A DNA stretch of 64,000 nucleotides from Lentihominibacter hominis (lineage in GTDB: Bacteria > Bacillota > Clostridia > Peptostreptococcales > Anaerovoracaceae): the NCBI RefSeq assembly GCF_014385065.1, contig NZ_JACRTA010000001.1, forward strand, positions 744,001 to 808,000, in the 5' to 3' direction. Shown here piece after piece: positions 51,507 to 59,904 of this stretch. Numbering within the stretch: the stretch's first letter is position 1; each line of letters opens with the position of its first letter. A model generated the notes under the pieces. That model did not search any database, was not told the DNA's origin, and saw only the letters and a list, made by a program, of their open reading frames with translations. Position numbers and translations under genes: made by a program.

Positions 51507-52289
51507 ATGAATGATACAAAAAAACTATTAGAAGTACGCGACTTGCACAAAGCATATTCCAAAGAGGGGGTTCCAACAAAAGCACTAAACGGAATTACCT
51601 TTGATGTTCTGAATGGCGAATATTTGGGAATTATGGGAGCCAGCGGTTCTGGAAAAACAACATTGTTGAATTGTATTGCTACGGTCATTAAACCAACCTC
51701 TGGACAAATTTTACTTTCAGGTGCCAATATAAGCTCTTTTGATGGCACGAAGTTGGCTGAATATCGTGGCAACAAGATTGGTTATCTATTTCAAGATTTT
51801 GCTTTACTTGATAATCTAACTGGTAAAGAAAATATTATATTGCCTTTATCAATTCATAATATTGACATTGTTACAGCGGAAAAAAAGCTAAAAGATATAG
51901 CAGATTTTCTTGGAATTACAGACGTTCTTTCTAAATTTCCGTCACAAATGTCGGGCGGTCAAAAACAACGCGTAGCTGCTGCACGTAGTTTGATTTCTGA
52001 CCCCGATATTATTTTGGCTGATGAACCTACAGGTGCATTAGATACAAAATCAGCACGTTTACTCATGGAGAAGTTACAGGAAATCAATCTTAGGCGTGGA
52101 CGCACAATCCTAATGGTCACGCATGACCCTAACGCCGCGAGTTTCTGTTCTCGTATTTTGTTCATTCAAGACGGTGTTATTTTCCATGAGTTACGTCGTA
52201 AAATTCCAAATGAAACACAGGAAGATTTTTATGCACGTATTTTACAAGTGATGGCTCAAATGGGGGGAGGAAGTGCAAATGTTCTTTAA
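51507..52289 (+). CDS. ABC transporter ATPase, BceA type
   Basis: This 260-residue ATPase has Walker A GASGSGKTTLLN, signature MSGGQKQRVAAARSL, Walker B IILADEPTGALD and switch His in VTHDPNAASF. BceA-type pumps work with an FtsX-like permease to free cell-wall precursors from peptide antibiotics such as bacitracin or lantibiotics. Stop overlaps the permease start. The DNA here is AT-richer than the ICE backbone, marking it as cargo of separate origin. Confidence 0.9.
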   Translation: MNDTKKLLEVRDLHKAYSKEGVPTKALNGITFDVLNGEYLGIMGASGSGKTTLLNCIATVIKPTSGQILLSGANISSFDGTKLAEYRGNKIGYLFQDFALLDNLTGKENIILPLSIHNIDIVTAEKKLKDIADFLGITDVLSKFPSQMSGGQKQRVAAARSLISDPDIILADEPTGALDTKSARLLMEKLQEINLRRGRTILMVTHDPNAASFCSRILFIQDGVIFHELRRKIPNETQEDFYARILQVMAQMGGGSANVL

Positions 52290-54429
52290 TCTCACATGGC
52301 GAAACGCCAAACGGAGCCGTAGCGAAAACCTAATTTATTTTCTGACAATGATAACAGCCGTAGCAATGTTTTATATAGTGCTTTCTCTTGGACAACAGGA
52401 CGTAATACGTTTTTTAAGTGAAATTGAGAGCGACGCAGTAGAACGGTTGCTTACTAATCTTTTACCGACGGTTTATCTTTGTGCTTTATTATTTGTGTTC
52501 TTTCTCGTAGTATTTGCAAACAAATATCAACTTGAATGTCGTAGTCGAGAACTGGGGCTTTATTTGATGTTTGGAATGACAAAGATTAAATTATTTATTC
52601 AAATAATGACAGAGGGGCTAATCACGTCGTTTTTAGCTCTTTTAGGAGGGCTTGTATGCGGTGGCTTTTTATCCGAAGCTATAAGTCTTACAACCGCGCG
52701 TTTAGTAGGGCATGGTATCATTACACACCAATTAAGTTTTTCTGTAAGTGCCGCTATTTTCACATCGTTAGGCTTCTTGATTATTCAGTTTGTAGCATTG
52801 TTTGTTCTATGCGGAAAGCTGTTCCGTAAAGAGCTACATCAACTTGTTTATGGAGAGATGGCGAAAAAGCAACGCACAGGGAATCCATATGTAAGTTTCG
52901 TATCGTTTGCTATAGGCACCGTAATTTTGCTTGTCGCGTACTGGATTGTTGTAGAGCATTTTATGGCTGCGAGTGGGGCAATGCTGCTTATTGCCGTTTT
53001 ACTTGGAATTATCGGAACAATTCTATTTATTCGAGGACTTGCAAGAATTTTGAGTATATGGGCAGCTTCTATAAAACACAAAGCCACAAGAGGACTTTAT
53101 GTATTTACTTTACGGCAGTTGCATGAAAATGTCGTTAATAAATATATTTCAATCAGCGTAGCGTCCATTCTGATGATGCTTACTATTATGTTAATTACCG
53201 ACGGCTCAGTGCGCATAATGTCATATGGGAGTGAATTGACACGAGGTACTTCTGTTTATGACTTTACTGTAATGGGCAACGACCAAATTGTTGAGAAGTA
53301 TCTTTCCAACGAACAAATTCGTCCTTATGTATCAAATCTGAACCGTATGGAAATAGGAAATATAAAATCCACTGCTTCGGATGGGATAAGTTCTCCTGTT
53401 GATTGGTCGAAATTTAGGAAACAAATCGTGCAGCATTTACCTCAAGATGTAGTAGACCCTGCCACACAAGAAGATGGTATGTATAGTTTTGGCTCCGACC
53501 AACCTGCTGCCTTAAACCTTTTAGGTCTTATTGATACTGGTAGTTCTTCTCCTTATTTGCTTCCTGTATCTTCCTATAATCGGTTATTGGATGCCGCGGG
53601 AGAAAAACAGATTAGCCTTGGGAACAATGAAGTTGTCTATTATCTCAACCCAGATTTTTTAGGTAATGCTCAAGATGAAACGGTTACACTGTTAAATCAA
53701 ATTGCAGCAGACGCACAGGCGAATAATGAAGCGTTGCTTTCTATCAACGAAAGACCATTTTATCTTGTTCCCTCTGTACCGATGAAAGGGTTGACCGCAG
53801 ATGAAAATATCAAGATTATAACTGCATTGATTGTTTCAGATGAGATATATTCAGAATTTGTAAATTCAGACACTTGTATGGTTTATTGGAACTTTTGTAT
53901 TCCTAATGAACTTGTTGAAACAAAAGGTTTAATGTTACCGATTATGGAAGCTCGTGATTTGTTAAAACCATCTGGTCTATATTACGAAAGCTATCTTAAT
54001 AATTTTGGGCGACAATTATTTTATGTTATTTCCGGAAGTTATACAACACTATACATGGGATTTATGTTTTTGATTATTGCGTGTGCATTACTTGCCCTGC
54101 AATTCTTGACGCAAATGCAAACTACAAAATCAAGGTATCTAACACTCTCTATTTTAGGAGCACGACGTGAACAAATTAAGCGTTCTATCAACCAACAAGT
54201 ATTATGGTATTTCCTGCTTCCTCTTATATTAGCGTGTATCAGCGGAGCAGTAGGGATATATGCCATGCAGCTATATTTATATTCAGGAGCGGCACACCTT
54301 GAACAGTCCTATCCTCTTTTAATTGCTATGGCTGTTATTGTTGTTCTTGTTATGGTAATTTACGGTGTGGCTGTTGCTCGAACAGCTAATCGTGAAATAG
54401 GAAAGCTCAATTACAAGCCCAATTCTTAA
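52279..54429 (+). CDS. ABC transporter permease, BceB type
   Basis: The start ATG is 10 bases after GGAGG, giving 716 residues. About ten membrane helices are present with a large extracellular domain (~310-580) between helices 7 and 8, the sensor part characteristic of BceB-like permeases. N-terminal FFNLTWRNAKRSRSENLIYF is typical. Works with the ATPase encoded just upstream and signals to the histidine kinase encoded downstream in this family. Confidence 0.9.
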   Translation: MFFNLTWRNAKRSRSENLIYFLTMITAVAMFYIVLSLGQQDVIRFLSEIESDAVERLLTNLLPTVYLCALLFVFFLVVFANKYQLECRSRELGLYLMFGMTKIKLFIQIMTEGLITSFLALLGGLVCGGFLSEAISLTTARLVGHGIITHQLSFSVSAAIFTSLGFLIIQFVALFVLCGKLFRKELHQLVYGEMAKKQRTGNPYVSFVSFAIGTVILLVAYWIVVEHFMAASGAMLLIAVLLGIIGTILFIRGLARILSIWAASIKHKATRGLYVFTLRQLHENVVNKYISISVASILMMLTIMLITDGSVRIMSYGSELTRGTSVYDFTVMGNDQIVEKYLSNEQIRPYVSNLNRMEIGNIKSTASDGISSPVDWSKFRKQIVQHLPQDVVDPATQEDGMYSFGSDQPAALNLLGLIDTGSSSPYLLPVSSYNRLLDAAGEKQISLGNNEVVYYLNPDFLGNAQDETVTLLNQIAADAQANNEALLSINERPFYLVPSVPMKGLTADENIKIITALIVSDEIYSEFVNSDTCMVYWNFCIPNELVETKGLMLPIMEARDLLKPSGLYYESYLNNFGRQLFYVISGSYTTLYMGFMFLIIACALLALQFLTQMQTTKSRYLTLSILGARREQIKRSINQQVLWYFLLPLILACISGAVGIYAMQLYLYSGAAHLEQSYPLLIAMAVIVVLVMVIYGVAVARTANREIGKLNYKPNS

Positions 54430-54466
54430 CAGGCTTATAAATATTATGGGAAAGGAGGCGGACATA

Positions 54467-55150
54467 TTGGCAAAGATAGTTGTGGTTGAAGATGATGTTT
54501 ATATGCGAGAAGAACTGTTGAACTTATTAGAAAAATCGGGATATGATACGATTGGATTATCGGATTTTGAAAACGCAGTATCAGAAATAGCAGCATATTT
54601 TCCCGACTTAATTTTGCTTGACATCAATCTTCCCTTTCGTTCGGGTTTTGAAATATGTAAAGAGTTGAAAGCTAAACAGATTGGTACGGTACTCGTATTG
54701 ACTGCAAGAGATAAATTGCAGGACGAACTGCACGCATTAGACTTGGGGGCTGATGACTATTTAACAAAACCTTGTAATATGTCACGTTTACTTGCCCGAA
54801 TTAAAAATCTTCTTCGACGTAAAGAAGAACAGGTACAGCAAGGGTTACTTGATGGAGGTGGTTTTTTACTTGACCCGAATACCTTTACAATTTATGTAGG
54901 GAATAGCTCTTACCTTATGCCACCGAACGAAGGAAAAATATTACTTGCTCTCTTGAAAAATAGCCCTAAGATTGTTTCTAAAAAAGAATTATGCATTAGA
55001 CTATGGGGAACAGAAGAATTTATAGACGAAAATGCATTACAAGTAAATTTTACTCGGCTGCGAAAAACGCTTCGTGAATTTGGTCTTGAAGAACGTATAG
55101 AAACAGTGCGCGGTCAAGGCTACCGCTTGAAAGAGCAGGTGCGCTTATGA
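54467..55150 (+). CDS. Response regulator, OmpR/BceR type
   Basis: This 227-residue regulator starts at TTG after AAAGGAGG. Receiver domain has the phospho-acceptor Asp in LILLDINLPFRSGFE and Lys in YLTKPCNM; the C-terminal winged helix ends VRGQGYRLKEQ. The stop overlaps the kinase start. Likely induces the transporter genes on antibiotic challenge. Confidence 0.92.
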   Translation: MAKIVVVEDDVYMREELLNLLEKSGYDTIGLSDFENAVSEIAAYFPDLILLDINLPFRSGFEICKELKAKQIGTVLVLTARDKLQDELHALDLGADDYLTKPCNMSRLLARIKNLLRRKEEQVQQGLLDGGGFLLDPNTFTIYVGNSSYLMPPNEGKILLALLKNSPKIVSKKELCIRLWGTEEFIDENALQVNFTRLRKTLREFGLEERIETVRGQGYRLKEQVRL

Positions 55151-56175
55151 ATAAGTTGAAAATACTTTTAATCTATATTTCCTCTAACCGGGTATGGATT
55201 ATTACACTTGCCTGTTTGGACTTGTTCTTTATATTTCTTGCTTGGTTGGCTAACCCTGATTATTTTATAAATTATGCTGCATTGATAATTTTTGTGTCAT
55301 TTGCCGCACTTGCTATTCCTCTTGCTATATCAATCAGAAAACGTAACAAGGCAGACGCTATTTTTCGGCGTTTTCTATTAGAGCCGGACGATACCAACGA
55401 ATACTTACTGTGTGAAGCTGTTCCCGCTGTAATACGCCCTCTTATCTGTGAATTGGGAAAACATTTGAGGACGCAGCAAGAATATATCAACGAACAGAAA
55501 ATTACAGTTACAGACTATGAACACTATGTTGAAAATTGGGTGCATGAAATCAAAAAACCACTATCCCTTATGACCTTGCTACTGGATAATCGAAAAGATG
55601 AAATGTCCCCTTTGGTTCATACTCGTATGCTTTATGTACGCGACCATACCCGACAGGATATAGAACAAATTCTATACTTTTCAAGGCTTGGGGCTACACA
55701 TAAGGATTACTCTTTTGAGTCGCTTTCAATTCTTGGAACTTGCCGTGAAGCAGTTGAAGATAATTTAACGCTTCTTGAAGAAGCCGGATTTTCTATTGAA
55801 TATACCGAAAACGATTATCAAGTGATTTCTGACAAAAAAGGTCTGATGTTCATTTTAGGACAGATAATCAGTAATAGTGTGAAATATGTGGGAAACAACC
55901 TTGCCCCACGGCTCATATTTTCCATAGCTGATAGTATGAATAGTGAACAGATTTCTTTATCTATCAAAGACAACGGCACAAGCATACCATTGTCTGACTT
56001 ACCCTTTGTTTTCGACAAGGGGTTTACCGGAGATACGGGCAGTTACCTTAGTCGTTCTACAGGTATGGGCTTATACCTTGTTCAGAAAATGGCAACTGAC
56101 TTATTTATCACGGTGGAGCTTAAAAACAATTCATACGGTGGAACAACCGTAACCTTGACGTTTCCAAAAGTGTAA
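55147..56175 (+). CDS. Intramembrane-sensing histidine kinase, BceS type
   Basis: This 342-residue kinase has two close membrane helices (~12-60) and almost no extracellular loop, so it senses through the transporter. H-box VENWVHEIKKPLSLM, N-box GQIISNSVKYVGNN, G-box FDKGFTGDTG and STGMGLYLVQKMA. ATGA overlap with the regulator gene. Confidence 0.92.
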   Translation: MNKLKILLIYISSNRVWIITLACLDLFFIFLAWLANPDYFINYAALIIFVSFAALAIPLAISIRKRNKADAIFRRFLLEPDDTNEYLLCEAVPAVIRPLICELGKHLRTQQEYINEQKITVTDYEHYVENWVHEIKKPLSLMTLLLDNRKDEMSPLVHTRMLYVRDHTRQDIEQILYFSRLGATHKDYSFESLSILGTCREAVEDNLTLLEEAGFSIEYTENDYQVISDKKGLMFILGQIISNSVKYVGNNLAPRLIFSIADSMNSEQISLSIKDNGTSIPLSDLPFVFDKGFTGDTGSYLSRSTGMGLYLVQKMATDLFITVELKNNSYGGTTVTLTFPKV

Positions 56176-56197
56176 CGTCTATTTGGGAGGTAGTGAA

Positions 56198-56695
56198 ATG
56201 CAGTTACAGAATGAAATAGTAAAAAAGCACACGCCAATAAAAAGCTTGCTCATTGATTGGTTAATTATATTTGGAACGTATCTTTTTATCCGCATATTCT
56301 TTGCCCTCTTTGGGCTTCATCAGAATATTGTCCTCTTGGGCTGTTGCCTTGCGATATTGCCCTATCTTTTTGGGGCGTTATATTTACAGAAATCCCACAA
56401 GCAATGTCAATTATGGCTTGCTGCATTGGCTATTTTAATACCGTCGGTTGTTGAAAAAGCAGCAATATATTTATTTGGTGCGTACTTATACAATTTAAGA
56501 CCGATAAATGTTGTAGGAGTTATGGAAGCGATTAAGAGTAACGCACCATATACAAACTTCATAAAAAATCAATCAGCACAGAATTTAATAAATCTATCAT
56601 ATTTTAATTGGACATATATTCTATGCAGTATAGCTATTTCTGTTTTGGTTATCCTGCTTTTACATAAGACAAAACAAAAAAGTAATAAAGGATAA
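56198..56695 (+). CDS. Small polytopic membrane protein of the cargo operon
   Basis: This 165-residue protein starts at the ATG after GGGAGG, 22 bp after the kinase stop. About four membrane helices are separated by short loops, with a Lys-rich C-terminus. No family recognised. Its place as the fifth gene behind a Bce-type module suggests an accessory resistance or regulatory role. Confidence 0.7.
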   Translation: MQLQNEIVKKHTPIKSLLIDWLIIFGTYLFIRIFFALFGLHQNIVLLGCCLAILPYLFGALYLQKSHKQCQLWLAALAILIPSVVEKAAIYLFGAYLYNLRPINVVGVMEAIKSNAPYTNFIKNQSAQNLINLSYFNWTYILCSIAISVLVILLLHKTKQKSNKG

Positions 56696-57187
56696 TGAGA
56701 AATTTTTGAAATTGACATAGTATAGAACATCTGCCGGACGACGGCAAAGAAAAAAAGCTGTCGCAACGCAGACAGGTTTTCACGCGCCTATTCTATTTCG
56801 GCGGCTTTGATTTTCAGAGCCGCCGTTTCTTTTTATCTATCTAAATTCTAACGATAACTCTCCTACTAGATAAAGACATGGCGGTATCAAGGAGGTATCG
56901 TCATGTCCTTTTTCCTATGCCCTAATAGACTGTTATCAAAAAAAGCCATTACCCGCCAACGGGTTATTCTGGCTACATAGATGAACTCACAAATCATACA
57001 TATACTTTTGATAATTCCTTTGCGCCTGTCTGCAATTTGCAGACGGGCGCATTTTGTATTTTATCAAAAAACTTTTTCAAAAAATTTCTAAAACCAACGT
57101 CCATTTTGAAGTGCGTTGGTTTGAGGGTTTACGAAAGGGGACATTTCAAACTCCACCGCTTTCGCGGCAGCGAAAGGAGGTGAGAAC
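56696..57187 (+). other. Long structured gap between cargo and exit module
   Basis: About 490 bp with several hairpins: GGCGGCT/AGCCGCC (56800-56824, then GTTTCTTTTT, a terminator for the cargo), a strong stem GCGCCTGTCTGC/GCAGACGGGCGC (57022-57050) followed by ATTTTGTATTTT, and the perfect dyad AAACCAACG/CGTTGGTTT (57091-57122) shortly before the sigma-factor gene. Confidence 0.6.
56903..56980 (+). CDS. Possible 25-residue leader peptide
   Basis: ATG preceded by GGAGG with seven-base spacing opens 25 codons (MSFFLCPNRLL..., ending VILAT) before TAG. It lies upstream of the GCGCC hairpin, so it could be an attenuator peptide or simply chance. Confidence 0.3.
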   Translation: MSFFLCPNRLLSKKAITRQRVILAT

Positions 57188-57628
57188 ATGAACGAGCTTA
57201 TTCGTACCCAATGGCAAATCCGTTGTGCTTTTAACGGCTTTTGCAAACTGGCGTTGAAGCGAGAAGCTATGAATGCCCACAGGGACACAAAGCAGCGACA
57301 ATTACGCGAGGTTACTTTTTCTGACCTGTCGCCACTGGAAGAAAAACAGCTCTACGTCTGCGACGAGTATTTTGCAGATGATGAAGCAGAACAGTCTTTC
57401 GTTGTCGGCGGCAAAGAAATTACTGCGAAGCTGCTTGCCGAAGCCCTGCACAGTTTGCCGGAAGAAAAGCGGGAAACCGTACTGCTGTATTATTTCTTTG
57501 ACATGAGCGAACGCGAGATTGCAAAGTTTTGTAATCTGTCAAGGACAACGGTACAGTCCCGCCGGACAAGCTCAATGAAGCTGTTAAAACGCTATTTGGA
57601 GGAAAAAGCCTATGACTGCACAGATTAG
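57188..57628 (+). CDS. Sigma-70-like factor of the exit module
   Basis: This 146-residue protein corresponds to the sigma-like regulator that precedes the HTH, xis and int genes in Tn916-family elements. Region-4 HTH is MSEREIAKFCNLSRTTVQSRR. Strong AAAGGAGGTG ribosome-binding site. It should direct or modulate excision-gene transcription. Stop overlaps the next gene. Confidence 0.85.
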   Translation: MNELIRTQWQIRCAFNGFCKLALKREAMNAHRDTKQRQLREVTFSDLSPLEEKQLYVCDEYFADDEAEQSFVVGGKEITAKLLAEALHSLPEEKRETVLLYYFFDMSEREIAKFCNLSRTTVQSRRTSSMKLLKRYLEEKAYDCTD

Positions 57629-57863
57629 TAAATCAGAACAGGACGAACGCGGCTTGTTGCCTTACCCGGTAATCATAGCCGCTACTAAGGGCGACCCGGA
57701 AGCTATGAACATTGTCGTACAGCATTACGAAAGCTACATAGCGTCCCTGTCTATGCGAAAGCTGCGTGATGAGCGCGGAAATATCTATTGGGGCATAGAT
57801 GAGGATATACGCGACCGCTTGCGTTCGCGTCTTATGCGGGCTGTCCTTTCATTCAAGGTTTGA
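57612..57863 (+). CDS. HTH conjugative-transposon-like protein
   Basis: This 83-residue protein (LLPYPVIIAATKGDPEAMNIV, HYESYIASLSMRKL, EDIRDRLRSRLMRAV) is of the small helix-turn-helix family paired with sigma factors in Tn916-type elements. Overlaps the sigma gene by 17 bp, so translation is coupled. Confidence 0.82.
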   Translation: MTAQISKSEQDERGLLPYPVIIAATKGDPEAMNIVVQHYESYIASLSMRKLRDERGNIYWGIDEDIRDRLRSRLMRAVLSFKV

Positions 57864-58272
57864 GATAACCACAAGCAGCGTCCCCCTTTCCGCTGCCTGT
57901 TGACTTGACCTTACTTGCTCTTTGACAAAGAAAGCGACGCAAGATAACGGCGACGCAGTATAGGGCAAATCGGATACGTCCTTTTTGCGTTGAGCCATAC
58001 GGCAGGTGCGCCATGACGCTTTTCTTCTATTGGAGAAAGTCGAGCGACCACCACCACGCCGGGGAACAAGTGTAGCGGCTTGTGGGCGACGACACGCACT
58101 AAGGGTAGACAAGCCTTTATAGCCATAGTCCGAGCGTTAAAAGCGTCGCAGGCATTGGGTAGAGCTGCCTTAACGGGCAGGGGTGGAACTCCCGCGAGGT
58201 TGTGCTAACAGCCGTCCGATTAAAGCCCCTTTTACTATTCACTTTTCCTAATATTGAAAGGGGGACGATACT
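57864..58272 (+). ncRNA. Structured non-coding region upstream of xis
   Basis: A 409-bp stretch with no good gene but many nested stems: TTTCT/AGAAA (58021-58038); CGCC/GGCG (58057-58088) enclosing ACAAG-TGTAGCGG-CTTGT; CTGCC/GGCAG (58165-58180) followed at once by GGG-TGGAACT-CCC (58181-58193). From memory, similar sequence occurs before xis in related elements. It may be a regulatory RNA or a highly structured leader for xis-int. Confidence 0.5.
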
Positions 58273-58476
58273 ATGAGTAACGCCGACGTGCCTATTTGGG
58301 AAAAATACACGCTTACGATAGATGAAGCAGCTAAATACTTCCGTATCGGAGAAAACAAGCTGCGTAAATTAGCCGAGGAAAATCCTGCCGCCGGGTGGGT
58401 TATTATGAACGGCAACCGTATTCAAATCAAGCGCAAACAGTTTGAAAAAATGATTGATACCATAGACACAATCTGA
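58273..58476 (+). CDS. xis: Excisionase
   Basis: This 67-residue Tn916-type Xis has a MerR-like winged helix ([20 protein letters not shown]) and [14 protein letters not shown]. It bends DNA at the element ends and favours excision by the integrase. GAAAGGGGG ribosome-binding site. Confidence 0.9.
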   Translation: MSNADVPIWEKYTLTIDEAAKYFRIGENKLRKLAEENPAAGWVIMNGNRIQIKRKQFEKMIDTIDTI

Positions 58477-58486
58477 TAGTGAAATT

Positions 58487-58528
58487 GAGCCTTGAATGTG
58501 CTATAATGGGATAAGCATATCAAGGCTC
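58487..58528 (+). promoter_or_regulatory. Integrase promoter inside an inverted repeat
   Basis: Extended -10 TGCTATAAT (TATAAT at 58502-58507) is flanked by the perfect 9-bp arms GAGCCTTGA (58487-58495) and TCAAGGCTC (58520-58528). The arms could be an operator, or form a hairpin in read-through xis transcripts. Confidence 0.5.
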
Positions 58529-58556
58529 TTTCCGTCTTGGAAAGGAGCATTGAAAA

Positions 58557-59750
58557 ATGTCAAAGAAAAGACGTGACAGCAAAAATCGAGTTTTGCGGTC
58601 GGGAGAGAGCCAGAGAAAAGACGGAAGATATGCTTACAAATATATAGATACCTTTGGTAATCCGCAGTTTGTGTATGCGTGGAAGTTAGTACCTACGGAC
58701 AAGACCCCTGCCGGAAAGCGTGAGGATATATCCCTACGAGAAAAGGTAAAAGAGATACAGAAAGACCTTGACGACGGGATAGACACCATAGGCAAGAAAA
58801 TGACGGTCTGCCAACTTTATGCAAAGCAGATACGCCACCGGGGAAATGTAAGGTACAATACGAAAAACGGACGCAAGCGGCTGATGAAGCTACTGGAAGA
58901 AGATAAACTTGGGGGCTGCCCGATTGACAGCGTGAAGCTGTCCGACGCGAAAGAATGGGCAATCCGCATGAAAGAAAAAGGAATTTCCTATAAGACTATC
59001 AGTAATGACAAGCGTTCCTTGAAAGCTGCCTTTTACACAGCGATACAGGACGATTGCATAAGGAAAAATCCTTTTGACTTCCAGTTAAACACTGTCATTG
59101 AAGATGATACAGAACCAAAGGTTCCGCTAACACCAGCGCAGGAAGAAAGTTTTTTGTCCTTTGCTCAAAATGACAAAGTTTATCAGAAGTATTATGACGA
59201 GCTTATTATTTTGCTTGGGACAGGGCTTCGTATCTCTGAACTTTGCGGGCTGACCGATACTGACATTAACTTTGAGAATAGGATAATCAATGTAGACCAC
59301 CAACTTTTAAGAAGTGCGGAAACAGGATATTACATTGAAACACCAAAAACGAAAAGCGGTATTCGTCAAATTCCAATGAGCGAAAAAGTATATGAAGCAT
59401 TTAACCGAGTGCTGAAACGGCGCAGGGGTGCAAAAGCTGTTACTATTGACGGTTACAGCAACTTCCTTTTCCTCAACCGGGACGGCTACCCGAAAACAGC
59501 TACCAATTATGACGGTATGTTTAGGGGGCTTGCAAAGAAGTACAACAAGTACCATGAGGAAGCTCTACCGAAAGTAATGACACCGCACACCTTACGTCAT
59601 ACGTTCTGTACCAACATGGCAAATGCCGGAATGAACCCGAAAGCATTACAGTACATTATGGGACATTCCAACATTACTATGACGCTGAACTATTACGCAC
59701 ACGCTACTTTCGACAGCGCAAAAGCTGAAATGCTGCGGATAGCAGCTTAG
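58557..59750 (+). CDS. int: Tyrosine integrase, Tn916 type
   Basis: This 397-residue site-specific recombinase has an N-terminal arm-binding domain (DGRYAYKYIDTFGNPQFVYA), a core-binding domain (~75-180) and a catalytic domain with Arg in GTGLRISELCGL, HTLRHTF, GHSNITMTLNYYAHA (nucleophile Tyr). AAAGGAG precedes the ATG. The stop lies directly beside the right-end arm sites. Full length and apparently intact. Confidence 0.95.
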   Translation: MSKKRRDSKNRVLRSGESQRKDGRYAYKYIDTFGNPQFVYAWKLVPTDKTPAGKREDISLREKVKEIQKDLDDGIDTIGKKMTVCQLYAKQIRHRGNVRYNTKNGRKRLMKLLEEDKLGGCPIDSVKLSDAKEWAIRMKEKGISYKTISNDKRSLKAAFYTAIQDDCIRKNPFDFQLNTVIEDDTEPKVPLTPAQEESFLSFAQNDKVYQKYYDELIILLGTGLRISELCGLTDTDINFENRIINVDHQLLRSAETGYYIETPKTKSGIRQIPMSEKVYEAFNRVLKRRRGAKAVTIDGYSNFLFLNRDGYPKTATNYDGMFRGLAKKYNKYHEEALPKVMTPHTLRHTFCTNMANAGMNPKALQYIMGHSNITMTLNYYAHATFDSAKAEMLRIAA

Positions 59751-59788
59751 TAGTAAATCAAGGTTTTACTACTTCTTTACTACTTTTG
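59748..59788. other. Right integrase arm-type sites
   Basis: AGTAGTAAAT on the plus strand and AGTAGTAAAA plus AGTAGTAAAG on the minus strand, directly after the int stop. The minus-strand pair forms an imperfect direct repeat of the left-end pair. Core sites must lie just outside; AAAAACC occurs at 29346 and 59794 but is too short to prove. Confidence 0.6.
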
Positions 59789-59839
59789 AAAGCAAAAACC
59801 TAAGCGGATATAAAAATATATGTGAGTTTCTTCCGATAC

Positions 59840-59882
59840 GAAAAATGCCGGAAAAGCCTGTAAATACGGGCTATACCGGCAT
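59840..59882 (-). terminator. Terminator of the rnmV-rsmA-LTA operon
   Basis: On the minus strand ATGCCGG pairs with CCGGCAT (inner AGCC/GGCT) and is followed by five T. It marks chromosomal DNA to the right of the ICE. Confidence 0.8.
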
Positions 59883-59904
59883 ATAAGAACTTCTAAAAAG
59901 ATAA

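Larger units (their letters stand above)
29390..59788 (+). mobile_element. Integrative and conjugative element, Tn1549/Tn916-like
   Basis: A roughly 30-kb element with a full conjugation set (VirD4, VirB4, VirB6-like, PrgI, CHAP hydrolase, relaxase, MobC, TopB) and a Tn916-type exit module (sigma factor, HTH, Xis, tyrosine integrase) at the right end. Limits given here are the integrase arm-type repeats; the true ends lie slightly outside, between the chromosomal terminators at 29313 and 59840. Backbone DNA is visibly richer in G+C than both flanks, while the cargo at 51.5-56.7 kb is AT-rich. The element sits between two convergent chromosomal operons and appears to interrupt no gene. Confidence 0.88.
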
